A DNA stretch of 64,000 nt. Origin: Bifidobacterium apri. GTDB taxonomy: Bacteria > Actinomycetota > Actinomycetes > Actinomycetales > Bifidobacteriaceae. Under the pieces are notes generated by a model. It was not told where the DNA came from. It saw only the letters and a program-made list of their open reading frames with translations, and made no database searches. The position numbers were made by a program, and so were the translations under genes. The DNA lies in assembly GCF_009299485.1 (NCBI RefSeq), contig NZ_WBSO01000006.1:1-64000 (forward strand), given 5' to 3'. This document shows, piece by piece, positions 1-10,500 of the stretch; the stretch's first letter is position 1; each line of letters starts with the position of its first letter.

Positions 1-290
1 AGCGGCAGCAAGAGAACAACATACACCACCACCACCAACCACGCAAACCAACCCCACACCACACACCCCAAAACCCCCGGAAAACCAACCAAACACCGGC
101 GTGTCGAAAAAACAACCAACAACCAACCAAAACACGACACAACAAACCACAACAACCAAACAACAACACCAACGCACAAACAAAAACACCAAAAACACCA
201 GCGCGTCGCGCTCAGCCACAGCCAATCCGGTTGCCTTCATGCCCATTGCCGCACACAGAGCCAGATTTGCGTACCCCGACTATTCCCGAT
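1..290. other. A/C-rich low-complexity intergenic stretch
   Basis: The first ~210 bases are dominated by AAC, ACC and CAA triplets, with very little G or T on the plus strand. The composition differs sharply from the genes that follow. No ribosome-binding site precedes the short reading frame here, and its translation is almost only N, T, Q and K, so I do not call a gene. It could be an intergenic spacer or the edge of a repeat region. Confidence 0.5.
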
Positions 291-1094
291 TCAATCAGCC
301 AACGTCGTTTCGAGTGAACCATCCACTGGCGGTGCCCCAACTGCACATGTGAGTGACACACTTTCTTTCGAATGCGGAAGGTAATCAAGCACCCCATACC
401 AAGTTCCGTCATCATGTTCCGATGCTTCTCCCCGCGTATTCATCGCCTCCTGGCATGCCAGGAAGTCCTGTTTACCGATGCGGTATTTCTGCGGGTACAG
501 ATGCTGCAGTGTTGCCTGCGCCTGAACGTAATAGCTTTCCGGCGTATGGTCAAGCAAATCATTGACGGCTTCAGTTGCACCGTGCCAAGTACCTTCTTCG
601 TAACTCACACTCGGCTTGGTGAGTACAACTCGTTTTGGCATATCAAGATAGGGGACGTCCAGGAGGTGTCGGACGGCGGATGGCATGAACAAGACAGCGC
701 ACAGGACAGTGACGATTGCGCCGAATCTCAACACCCAAATACGGGCTCGAGTATAGATTTCAGGCTGTTTTCGCCATCGAAGCGCGACCAGGACAGTGAT
801 GGCGGCAAACCCAATTGGCGTAATACCGAACATGATGCTTCGCACGAATCTGTTGACGAATACTGACGCAATCATCCACGCGATGGTGACGGTGACGGCT
901 GCTGCAATCGGGATGTTGTAGGCGTTACGATTCTCGTCAGCGGCTTGCCTCCACTCGCGTTGTGCCGTCTGCTGCATCCGGGGATATCCGATGCGGATCG
1001 GTTGGGAATCATCGCCAATCAAGGTGTCAGCCGATCGGCGTTCTTGGTTGGAAACTTCGTCGTAGCCTGCTCTACCGAATGACTCGTTCATCAT
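291..1094 (-). CDS. hypothetical membrane protein, three predicted TM segments
   Basis: I do not recognise the family. The frame is open to 1196, but ATG-ATG at 1094-1089 follows a GAGGAG motif at proper spacing, so I start there (267 residues). A polar N-terminus of about 55 residues precedes three hydrophobic segments at roughly residues 60-80, 86-106 and 118-139. A soluble C-terminal region of about 125 residues follows. No signal peptide, catalytic motif or lipobox is visible. It points away from the ADP-ribosylglycohydrolase gene at 1367, leaving about 270 bp between the two starts. A role linked to the type VII secretion genes further right is possible only by proximity. Confidence 0.6.
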   Translation of the reverse strand: MMNESFGRAGYDEVSNQERRSADTLIGDDSQPIRIGYPRMQQTAQREWRQAADENRNAYNIPIAAAVTVTIAWMIASVFVNRFVRSIMFGITPIGFAAITVLVALRWRKQPEIYTRARIWVLRFGAIVTVLCAVLFMPSAVRHLLDVPYLDMPKRVVLTKPSVSYEEGTWHGATEAVNDLLDHTPESYYVQAQATLQHLYPQKYRIGKQDFLACQEAMNTRGEASEHDDGTWYGVLDYLPHSKESVSLTCAVGAPPVDGSLETTLAD

Positions 1095-1366
1095 GGACTC
1101 CTCCTCGAGCGGTATGTTCGTTCCCCTCGTGCTCTTATACCTTTCTTGGTACACGGCATCGCACATGGGTGTGCATCCCATTTTCGGCCTAGACATGCCA
1201 TTATCGGCAACTGTCTGTATCGGCGTGTCGCGGCGATACGATGATACTCAATCCGGTTGCGAACCACCGCACTCGGAAGTAACGATGGTGCTCCACAAAA
1301 AAGGGGCGCAGGCAAGGGAACTGCGAGAATACGGCAGACCAGAATCGGCCAAAACAGAAGGGAAAG

Positions 1367-2317
1367 ATGATGGTTCAGCACACAATCTGGCATTGGGGTA
1401 AGTTGGCAGATGGGTCCGCGCGGACGCTGCGAGACGCCATGTATGGGGAAGCTGTCGGCGATGCATTGGGTGTCCCATTCGAGTTCAGTGCTCGCGGTAC
1501 TTTCACATGCACAGGCATGGCATGGGACCGCGCGAATGGAAGCGTCGAAGTCGGAGGTGGAGTTGGGGCTTGGCACCAGCCCGTCGGCACATGGAGCGAT
1601 GACACTGGGATGGCCTTGGCAACCTGTGATTCGTTGCGAGAGCTCGGCAGAGTGGACGTTGCGGATATGCGTGACAAGTTCATACGGTGGCGCGACAGCC
1701 AGGACTACAACGTTGACCGGCGATTCGACATAGGCGGCGCTACAGCGAGCGCACTCGCGAGCGGGCACGGATTGGCGGGCGAGCGCGACAACGGCAACGG
1801 CTCGCTCATGCGCATCGTCCCGCTGGCGTTCACGGATGCCGTCGACGACGAAATCCGCTCAGTGAGCGCGATTACGCACGCTCATCCGATAAGTTGTGAA
1901 GCATGTGTCACGTATGTTCGGTATGCGCGGTTGCTGCGGGATGGCGCGTCGCCGCTCGAGGCATTGCATGACAAACGAGTCGCATACGTTTTGAGCGGAG
2001 TCGCTTCTAGAACCACCGCAGGAGTAGGGGTTGATGATTTGACGATCATCCCCAAACTGAATCGAAAGGACGTTGCATCCAGCGGTTTTGTTATCGATAC
2101 CTTGGTGGCTGCGATCTGGTGTCTGACCACCACCACGAGGTATGCGGATTGCGTGCTTGAAGCAGTCAATCTGGGAGAGGACACTGATACGACAGCCGCG
2201 GTGGCGGGTGGTCTTGCCGGAATCGTCTATGGTATGGGTGCGATTCCGGATGAATGGCTGCATCTGCTTCGTGGCAAAAATGTGATTGACCGTTGCACTA
2301 TTGTTGACAATAGATGA
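1367..2317 (+). CDS. ADP-ribosylglycohydrolase (DraG/ARH family)
   Basis: This enzyme family removes ADP-ribose from arginine or other acceptors, or hydrolyses related ADP-ribosyl compounds, in the cytosol using two metal ions. The diagnostic motifs are present: GEAVGDALGVPFEF near residues 27-40, GTWSDDTGMAL near 74-84 (first metal-binding Asp pair), GNGSLMRIVPLAF near 145, THAHP near 170 and NLGEDTDTTAAVAGGLAG near 267 (second metal site). Length (316) is normal for the family. The start has two adjacent ATG codons (1367, 1370) after AGAAGGGAAAG. It runs convergently toward the type VII ATPase. The substrate cannot be told from sequence. The family also occurs beside ADP-ribosylating toxins, but none is visible here. 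Confidence 0.88.
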   Translation: MMVQHTIWHWGKLADGSARTLRDAMYGEAVGDALGVPFEFSARGTFTCTGMAWDRANGSVEVGGGVGAWHQPVGTWSDDTGMALATCDSLRELGRVDVADMRDKFIRWRDSQDYNVDRRFDIGGATASALASGHGLAGERDNGNGSLMRIVPLAFTDAVDDEIRSVSAITHAHPISCEACVTYVRYARLLRDGASPLEALHDKRVAYVLSGVASRTTAGVGVDDLTIIPKLNRKDVASSGFVIDTLVAAIWCLTTTTRYADCVLEAVNLGEDTDTTAAVAGGLAGIVYGMGAIPDEWLHLLRGKNVIDRCTIVDNR

Positions 2318-2582
2318 CAGTTCGCACGTCAAACGTCATGCCATGCCACACAGGAGTAGCAACCATGAGGACAATGGCAAATCCGAAGGATACTTATCTG
2401 CTGACGACCTTTCAGGAACTTCGCTATAATGGCCGCGAGGGTTATGCCCGTATTGTGGTGCAAAAGTGTGTCCGGAGAGGGAAAAGCAATCGGCCTTGTT
2501 CCTGGTTGCACGCGTGAAAACAATACAAAGAAGAGGCCAATTGCTCGTACTGATATTACCTTGGCTCAGGACGAACCTTGGC
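2318..2582. other. convergent intergenic region, no convincing gene
   Basis: About 265 bases lie between two converging genes. A short frame (ATG at 2314 overlapping the previous stop, 67 codons) has no recognisable product and no ribosome-binding site. A TATAAT at 2425-2430 with a weak CTGACG -35-like element 18 bases upstream resembles a sigma-70 promoter, but I see nothing for it to drive on the plus strand. No strong terminator hairpin was recognised. Confidence 0.35.
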
Positions 2583-5500
2583 TCAGCCGCGTGAAGCCGG
2601 AGGAAGCGGAGGCATCGCATGATCGGCGTCTTGCCCGGGAAGCGGCACTGGCATAGTCACAGTATGGGGTAGGGGCACAGGCAGCGGTGGTGCAGACTCG
2701 AAAGGAGGCGGCACGGGAATGGCCTCAGACTCCGGACGAGAGGCATCAGCAGATGGAATAACTGCGTTTGTATCCGCCTCTTGCGTAGTCGATGACGTCG
2801 TTATCGGGGATTGTTCACAATGTTCATCGGCAAGACAGTCAGGGCGAATGGTTTGGGCCGGGACCGCAACCCCGCTCACACATACGTATCCGCGGCCGAC
2901 ACCCATATCCATTGCCGTGTTGCGCGGAATTTGCACGCCCAATAAATCACCATCAAAATCAGGATTCGGCTGGAGAATTACACCGCATCTTGATTTTCTT
3001 ATCAACTTTGTCCAATGGGTGTACATAGAACGAAGATCGTCCGACCGCGCCGAGACGATAATGTGTATATTATCTTGTTCACTTTCTGCTAGCTGTGCCA
3101 ATGATTTATCGGCATCATCGACTCTTTCCGCATCATCAATAAGCAATACAGTCGGCTCAGTTCTTGTGACAATTTCAGAAAGCAACGAAGCTCGATCATC
3201 AGCATCAATTGCGATGCGCTTGATACCGCCACTTTCAACTAGCGGCGAGCGCCGTGAAGCAATAGCCCAGACTTCGCATCCGGCTTCACGGAGAACTTGC
3301 CCGAGACCCATCAGCAATGTCGACTTCCCGGACCTTGCCGGGCCAGCAATCAACGCATGTTCACCAGGATAGAGTTCAAGCATCGCCGGCTGTAGATCAG
3401 TAGCACGCAAACCGACAGGAATAAGCCATGTCTGCGATGCGATATCGGCGGCACACCCGATGCCGCTTACCGGCACGCTTTCGGGTAGCTCTTTGGTCAC
3501 CGCGTCTTTCTCGCGGCAACCATGCCACATGGCCTGAACGCGCTCGACAGCTTCATCGCTAGAAATGGATGGCGAGGCGACCTGCGTCTGAAGATGTGTC
3601 GTTACGGGAACACAGCGGCCACATACTGCAGAGGGAATTTCCTCACGCGGTATTCCAACACTTGCGTAGTCGTACGGTTCAGACAGTCGGAAAATCCATT
3701 TTTGTGTCGTCACATCGCTAATCGCCGAAGGGATCATACGAACACGAGTAGTGCTGGCGGCGCAATACAACCCCACTTCCGGGCCATCCGCCCAAGCCTG
3801 ATATAGCCCCTCCATCAATTCCAGACCCGCATAGTCCTGATATTCGTCTTTCAACGCAGCCAAGCCATTTATCAGTACTAGCAGCTTTCGCTCTCGATGT
3901 TCGCCGGCTTTTCTTCGATCCAGTTCAGCTCGAAGATATCCAAGCAGTCGCAAGCGTTTCTCCCGCATGGCGATTCCCGAGCCGGCATAGCCAATACTGT
4001 GAGGCAAATGCCGCAATGACTGCAACTCCCCCGCACCCATGTCCAAGGTAAGTACATCAAGTTGTTCCGGCGACACCGCCGTGCACAATGTCAATGCAAG
4101 TGATGTCAGAGCTGCGGTCGCCCCGGTATTCGGCAATCCAGCGAATATGATATTGCCCTCATCCATGTTCCATCCAGCGGGAATTTGACGCTGACAATCA
4201 GGATCATCGGCAAGTGCGAAGTCGGCAATCGGCCATTTGAACCCTCCTACGGAGGATTCTTCCGAGACGCCTTTCTCAAAACCTCTCAGTGGAATAGTGT
4301 CCTTCAGGGGTTCGGGCCACACCCTTCTCGGTGCACGATAGCCTGCTTCCAAATTCGCTTTGGCAATAACCTCGATCATGTTATCCAAATCAGTACGCGA
4401 TCCAAGCCTGCCGTTCTGTCGTTTCAATGCTGCCGGCGCTTGCCCGAACACCACCGGTCTGACACCAAGCGTTTCTACGCGATCGGTCTCCACGGTACCC
4501 GTTACCAATGCGGTTTGAATGAGACTGATATCATGCTGTCCGAGCTTGACGTATGCCCGTCCTTGCTGGGTTCGCGCAATCGATGCAGCGTCAGGCACGC
4601 CGATGACACTGGTTGAATCCGCGGCGCTTTGCACACGCAACGATACTCGCAGATTGGTGTTAGCCAAAATATCGTCATTTACCACCCCGGCGGGACGCTG
4701 CGTTGCAAGAATCATGTGCACACCAAGGGTACGTCCAACGGCAGCGATTGAGACCAGTGAAGAAAGCACATCAGGGTACTCTTTGGCCAGCATAGCGAAT
4801 TCGTCCACGACCAGCAATAGCCGCGGGAGCCGCTCCTTTGGATTTGTGCCCATATAGGCATCAAGATTGTCTATTTCCGGCCCTGCCTGCGCGAACAGTC
4901 TTTGCCGGTATCTCATTTCAGCTTCCAAGGCGCGGATGGCCCGGTTAGCGAGCTGCGGATCAAGATTCGATAGCGTACCGATGGTATGTGGAAGCTTTTC
5001 GCAAGCCTTGAATGCTGCCCCGCCTTTGAAATCAACGAGGATGAAATTGAGTTTTTCCGGTGAGTTGCATGCCGCCAGTCCAACGATAAGCGAACGGAGA
5101 AACTCACTCTTCCCTGAACCCGTGGTGCCGCCGACCAGCCCGTGCGGACCGTCCTTCACCAAATCGAGGAGCAGGGGACCGTCCTTCCCCACACCAATCG
5201 GAGTAGAGACCGTATTGCTGCCTCGTTCCCATAATTGGATAATCTCTTTTCCACTCAACGTATGTATCCCAAGCAAATCGGGTAAGCGGACAAGAGACGG
5301 CACTTCTTCCTTCGAGCCCGTGAGCTCGGGGTCATCGAAGTGGGCGAGGTGCCGCGCGGTTATCGACGCGACGTCTGCACTGACTCCGGAAAGCACGACA
5401 TCGTGAATCTCTATATTCCGCTCAGGATATCGGACGGTGCCCTCGCCGTACCTTGTCGCTTCGATAATCACCGTGCATGACGCAGGCAGCTGTTCAACGG

Positions 5501-7076
5501 ATTGCGCAATGACTATTCCCGACACGGGAACCGTACGTTTGTCCATCACCGACGGGATATCGACACGGCCATGCCCAAGAAGATCCCGTGCAGGTGAATC
5601 CCTACCTTCCGTAAGCACATCGCTGTCGACAACAAGCAACGCGGCCGGCTGAGGAACAGCATCGATATGTTCTCTCAATGCATGCAGTAACGAACTGCTG
5701 CGCTCAGGATTGCATGAGGTCCAACGGTCCCCCTCGCGAGTGCCGGCCATACTTGTATGCGGCAGCCACGTGCTCCAATGCCAGTCTTCCTCACGCCCCG
5801 GATCGCAAAACACCATGCAGGCGAGATCAGCCGGTCCTGCATGCACGCAAGCTTGGATGAGCAGGCTCCGCCCCACAGCTAGAACGGACTCACGATCGCC
5901 GATTACACCTACGACCCCTGCATGGTTCAGATCTATTTCCACCGGTGATTGCGGTATACAGTTCTCATCGATGATGTGCTGGACTTCATCGCTTTGGCGG
6001 TTCCGCTCGTTGATGACCGGTTGCCAAGGCACAGAGCCGATGCCGGCGTTGAGCGTCAGGAAATCGTCTGAAGTAGGCCTGCACTGCCACAACCTGGTAT
6101 CAGGCAACGCCGCATAACGGGCGCAGACCGCTGGATCAGGCAAGCTGTCGAGGCGCCGCAACCGTTCAGCATCGGCTTGTTCCCGCAATTGTTCCCTGAA
6201 TTCTTCCAAGGCCGAGCGATACCGCGATTCCTCGATCTTCTTCTCGTGATGCTGGCGTATCCGCTGTTCCACCCACATCATCAGCGCAATGATCGGACTC
6301 AATCCAGCGAATACCGCATATGTCCAATTTTTCAGCACTACGACCATCATGCCCGCCATGAGCAGCGGCCCGATGATCGCCGCCAGATTGAATTTTGCCG
6401 GCGCCGAGACATTCCGGTGTTCGGGTGGTTCCGCGGGCGCCGGTTTCCCCGGGCGCCCTGCCCGAGGCGGACGATTAAACGGTGCAGTTGAGAATGCAGT
6501 CAGATTATGCAAGGATCCTGGACTCGGCGCTCGATGCTCATGCGGTGCTTTTCTGAGCGTGAACGCGACACCACTAGCCGTGATAACCGCATCATTACAA
6601 ACGAAAAGACCTTTCGCATCAACCTGTTGACCATTAACATAGGTACCGTTAAGCGAGCCATTATCAGTCACCCACACCCCATCGCCCTCTTGTCGCAGGG
6701 AAAAGTGGTGCTTTGAGAGCAATCTCGATTGTGATGTGATATCACAATCAGCCGCACGGCCTACGGTGAGGATGCCGCCCGCAGGAATCGTATGCATTGC
6801 GCCGGCATCCAGACCACCGGACGTAAACAATACCCATCCCTCAAGTCTCCCAGGCGAGCATAACGGATGATCAGAGATAATCATGCCTTCGACCATATTG
6901 GTCTGGGCGAGGGTATCGTTCGGCGAACAACGAAACTCATCACAGTACAAGGACTGCTCGGGGAAAACGCCCTGCCCAGTCACCCTTTGGATGAGTTCTC
7001 CGAGAGTGACATCTGGAGAGAAACGCGTGATATCTACCTCGTACTCTCGCGCAGCAACGTCAACGACCACACGCAT
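2583..7076 (-). CDS. type VII secretion FtsK/SpoIIIE ATPase, EssC/EccC type
   Basis: This is the motor ATPase of a type VII (WXG100) secretion system, membrane-anchored with cytoplasmic ATPase domains. I start at ATG 7076 (1497 residues) because AAGGAG lies six bases upstream; the frame itself is open 17 codons further. A small N-terminal beta-rich domain is followed by an FHA domain at about residues 75-155 (GRAADCD, SKHH, NGTYVNGQ). Two hydrophobic segments at about 235-270 precede a coiled stretch. Then come three FtsK-like modules: Walker A GGTTGSGKSE near 646 with LLLVVDEFAML near 748, a second P-loop GLPNTGATAA near 975 that lacks the lysine, and a third GPARSGKST near 1243 with VLLIDDAE. 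N-terminal FHA plus tandem ATPases matches EssC more than EccCa/Cb. It is divergent from the WXG100-RHS block 147 bp away. Confidence 0.9.
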   Translation of the reverse strand: MRVVVDVAAREYEVDITRFSPDVTLGELIQRVTGQGVFPEQSLYCDEFRCSPNDTLAQTNMVEGMIISDHPLCSPGRLEGWVLFTSGGLDAGAMHTIPAGGILTVGRAADCDITSQSRLLSKHHFSLRQEGDGVWVTDNGSLNGTYVNGQQVDAKGLFVCNDAVITASGVAFTLRKAPHEHRAPSPGSLHNLTAFSTAPFNRPPRAGRPGKPAPAEPPEHRNVSAPAKFNLAAIIGPLLMAGMMVVVLKNWTYAVFAGLSPIIALMMWVEQRIRQHHEKKIEESRYRSALEEFREQLREQADAERLRRLDSLPDPAVCARYAALPDTRLWQCRPTSDDFLTLNAGIGSVPWQPVINERNRQSDEVQHIIDENCIPQSPVEIDLNHAGVVGVIGDRESVLAVGRSLLIQACVHAGPADLACMVFCDPGREEDWHWSTWLPHTSMAGTREGDRWTSCNPERSSSLLHALREHIDAVPQPAALLVVDSDVLTEGRDSPARDLLGHGRVDIPSVMDKRTVPVSGIVIAQSVEQLPASCTVIIEATRYGEGTVRYPERNIEIHDVVLSGVSADVASITARHLAHFDDPELTGSKEEVPSLVRLPDLLGIHTLSGKEIIQLWERGSNTVSTPIGVGKDGPLLLDLVKDGPHGLVGGTTGSGKSEFLRSLIVGLAACNSPEKLNFILVDFKGGAAFKACEKLPHTIGTLSNLDPQLANRAIRALEAEMRYRQRLFAQAGPEIDNLDAYMGTNPKERLPRLLLVVDEFAMLAKEYPDVLSSLVSIAAVGRTLGVHMILATQRPAGVVNDDILANTNLRVSLRVQSAADSTSVIGVPDAASIARTQQGRAYVKLGQHDISLIQTALVTGTVETDRVETLGVRPVVFGQAPAALKRQNGRLGSRTDLDNMIEVIAKANLEAGYRAPRRVWPEPLKDTIPLRGFEKGVSEESSVGGFKWPIADFALADDPDCQRQIPAGWNMDEGNIIFAGLPNTGATAALTSLALTLCTAVSPEQLDVLTLDMGAGELQSLRHLPHSIGYAGSGIAMREKRLRLLGYLRAELDRRKAGEHRERKLLVLINGLAALKDEYQDYAGLELMEGLYQAWADGPEVGLYCAASTTRVRMIPSAISDVTTQKWIFRLSEPYDYASVGIPREEIPSAVCGRCVPVTTHLQTQVASPSISSDEAVERVQAMWHGCREKDAVTKELPESVPVSGIGCAADIASQTWLIPVGLRATDLQPAMLELYPGEHALIAGPARSGKSTLLMGLGQVLREAGCEVWAIASRRSPLVESGGIKRIAIDADDRASLLSEIVTRTEPTVLLIDDAERVDDADKSLAQLAESEQDNIHIIVSARSDDLRSMYTHWTKLIRKSRCGVILQPNPDFDGDLLGVQIPRNTAMDMGVGRGYVCVSGVAVPAQTIRPDCLADEHCEQSPITTSSTTQEADTNAVIPSADASRPESEAIPVPPPFESAPPLPVPLPHTVTMPVPLPGQDADHAMPPLPPASRG

Positions 7077-7223
7077 AATCTGCTCCTTGATCTGTGCATG
7101 TTGATGGTACCCAACGAGAATATCCAATCTTGACGATGTTCCAATATTCGAGCATCCAACATCATTTCAGCTTTCATGAAGATAACATTGTTGCGACGAA
7201 CAGCGCATCGAGAAAGGTTTGCT

Positions 7224-7502
7224 ATGCGTATTCTGTCTTCCGAAGAAGCCAAGACGGCTATCAAACAGATGCAGTCAATCATCAACGGCGGATTCACCGA
7301 TCAGATCAGCCAGCTGGATGCACAGGGACAAATCCTTTCAGATCCAAATGTATGGGACGGCCCTCTTGCTGACCAATTCCGCGGCACGACGTGGCCCGAG
7401 ACAAAAGCGGCGCTGGACAAAGCAAAGTCCGAGCTGGAAGAGCTTCGTGGACAATTAGACCAAATCGCGGCAAATATCTTCTCCGCAGGCGGGGCGAACT
7501 AG
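7224..7502 (+). CDS. WXG100 family (ESAT-6-like) secreted protein
   Basis: WXG100 proteins are small helical hairpins secreted by type VII systems, alone or as carriers of larger toxins. The 92-residue product has the expected size, two helices and a W-x-G turn (W44-D45-G46 in NVWDGPLA). The second helix is rich in A, K, E and L, and the C-terminus is FSAGGAN. I start at ATG 7224 after AGAAAGG rather than the upstream in-frame start at 7176, which would add an arginine-rich tail unlike the family. It lies between the divergent EssC-like ATPase and the RHS toxin, so it is likely a secretion partner of the latter. Confidence 0.85.
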   Translation: MRILSSEEAKTAIKQMQSIINGGFTDQISQLDAQGQILSDPNVWDGPLADQFRGTTWPETKAALDKAKSELEELRGQLDQIAANIFSAGGAN

Positions 7503-7514
7503 GCGTTCCTTCTC

Positions 7515-7548
7515 CGGGCTTCCCTGCGCAGCCATGCGGGGAAGCCCG
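7515..7548 (+). terminator. hairpin between WXG100 and RHS genes
   Basis: CGGGCTTCCCTGC (7515-7527) pairs with GCGGGGAAGCCCG (7536-7548) with one G-T wobble across an 8-base loop. Only a weak T-tract (CTTTACG) follows. It may be a partial terminator that lets the small WXG100 partner be made in excess over the very large RHS protein, or an mRNA-stabilising stem. Confidence 0.6.
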
Positions 7549-7587
7549 CTTTACGTATTGATGCTGTGACATTGAGAGGTATACACG

Positions 7588-10500
7588 ATGGTCGATTTGG
7601 GCCCGATTCATGAACGAGTGAAGTTTAATCACGCGGATGCGCAGCATTTTGCGAAAGCGTGCGAAGTAGCGGCTCAATCGATTGACAATCAGACAGGCTC
7701 ACGATCTTCCTGGGAGAGGACGGCCCTTGAGGATTTCCGAGGTTACTTCTCTGAAATATTCCGCTCCAATGCAGCAGTCCGTGCGCGGGACGCATCGAAT
7801 CTATCAACCAGCCTGAACGCGGTGGCGCGAGCCGTCCGCCGCGTCTCGGAAGAGGCCAGAAAGGAACAGCAGCGCAGAGACACCGCGAGGCAATGGGCTT
7901 CACAGCATGATGACTGGTGGGAAAAAGCGCGGGATTGGTTCATAGGGCAAGGCGACACCCCTCCGGTAAAAGCCGGGGCCACCCCTGTCGTCATTGACAC
8001 CCCTGTCCCCGCCTGTGGTTCTCGGAAAACCCCCGCCCCCGGCTCTGCGAGCGGATCACATTCTGGATATACCTCCGCACGCCCTTCGAACCTGCGCGCC
8101 TTCGCATCCAACAGTATCGGTGCAGACGGGTCACTGCGGCAACGGCTCGCGTCGGTATCAAGCGCCTATTCGACATTCCGCAGTTCTTGCCGGTGGGGTG
8201 GGGTGAATTGCGACGGCGTTATCGGGGCTTTTTCGCGATATCTCGACGCCAATGCAAATGATGCGTCGTGGGCGAATACCCTGGCGAACGCGTTCGCGGC
8301 AGCCGGCGGCGAGCATGCCTTGTCGACATTGCCCGATGCCGCGATACTCGAAGCACTGAGCAGCGTAGGCGTGAAAGTAGCCCGCGAGCCTCTGTCGATT
8401 GAGGATCCCAAGTTATATGGCGTCCAAACCACCACCGGGTATGCGGATGACCCTGTCAATACCGCTACGGGTGCGTTCATCGAGACAGAAACCGATATGG
8501 CTTACACCGGCGGATGCTCGTCGCTTCGCTTCGAACGCGTGTATAACTCCGGCGACCGGGAAATCAGATCACTGGGGATCGGATGGTCAAGCGTCGCCGA
8601 TGAAATGCTCTCTTTCGATGCGGATGGAGCATCATGGAGACGCGCAGACGGACGAATCGTTGCCTTCCCTAGGCAAGGCAACAGCTGGAGCCGTTCAATC
8701 GGAGACTCGTACTGGCTGGAAGCGGACGACGATGGCTGGATCATCAAGGACAGACACAACGCAATACGAACGTTCACACGTTCTGGCAGACTGTCAGGTT
8801 ACGGCAGTGACCGTTGGGACTGGATCTCATGCGAACGCGATGAACACGGACGCCTATGCGCTTTGGTCCATGCCCGGGGAGCACGTATTTCTTTGGAATG
8901 GTCCGATGCCGGACTGATTTCGTCCGCCAGTATGGAGTCCTCCGCTTCCGAGTATGTATACGAAACGGATGGCAGACTCATATCCGTTTCGCTTCCCACA
9001 GGTACCAGGGCATACGAATACGCCGGCAATGGGATGATCGAGGCAGTAACGGACGCGGACGGCGTGGAGGTAGTGCATAACACATACCAGGATGACGGCA
9101 GGTTGCTGTCACAAACCTCCCCGACAGGGCGCACATCAGTCTACCGTTATCTCCCCAATGGCGTGACAGTGGTTTGCGATGAGGACGGTAAGCGTTCTAA
9201 CACCTGGATTTCCGACACACAAGGCCGATGCGTGGGCATTATCGACTCGCACGGCAGACGGCAATCGCTGTCATATGACCGGTGGGGCAATGCACTGCAA
9301 ATTATCGAACGCGATGGTTCCGTCACAGCTCGCTCATATGACGAGCACGGAAGACTTGTTCGAGAGCATACGCCCGAAGGCGCCGATTTGCGATGGAGCT
9401 ATGATTCCCTGGGGCGTCTATGCACATTGTCGACAGGCGAGGATGAAGTCACACTCTTCGACTACGCAAGCGAGGGGCGGCAGCCCATACGGATTACAGA
9501 CCCTTCTGGAGGGGTGACCTCGCTAACTTGGCACGAGGGCCTGATGACAGGCATCACCGATCCGACCGGCGTACATATCGAATTCCAGCATGATAGTCGC
9601 GGCAATCTCACCGCCATGACGGATGACATGAATCGTACCGCCCGGTGGAAATACAACAGCGCGGGAGCCATTACCGAAGCCATCTCCCCGGCAGGATTCA
9701 CGACCTACTACCGATATGACGCAAACGGACGCCTCATTTCCCGGAAAGATCCCGACGGTGCCGTATGGCGTTTCTCGTACACTTTGGGCGGGAAAATCCG
9801 CTCAATCACCCGGCCCGATGGCTCGACGGACAGTGTTGAATACAATGAGCGCGGTGAAGAACAGCAACATCTGGATGCATTGGGACGTTCGGTCGAATCC
9901 AGATTCGACGATCTGGGGAACCTCAACGCAGTTATCCTGCCGGATGGCAGTGAATGGCAATACATCCACGACTCCCTGTCTCGACTGACGACGATTCTCG
10001 ACCCCGATAAACATGCGTGGAACTACCGGTATTCAGCCACTGGCGACCTGACCGGCGTCCAAGACCCTTCCGGTGTCACCGTATCGGCCCATATCAACAG
10101 AAAACAGCGGGAAATCTCCATGAGCGACGGATTGATGAGTACGACGCTCACCGCAGACCCGCTGGGACGCATCATCAGTGAACGGCGAGGAAAAGACCCG
10201 GCAAGCACAACCGTCTACGACCGATGCGGCAGAGCTGTCGAAATGCTCGACCCCGAAGGCGGACGCACGCTCTTGCACCGCGATGCCGCAGGCAGAATCA
10301 CCGAGCTCGTCACGCCAACGGGACTATCGACACGTTACACATACGACGCTACCGGCCATCTCTCATCGGTGACCGAAGCGGGCGGGGGCACCACGACTTT
10401 CCAGTATGACGAGGACGGCAATCTGGTCAGGCAGATCCTTCCGTCCGGAGATGAAGCAAGCGCGACCTATGACGCATGTGGCCGCATGCTCACCTTGAAA

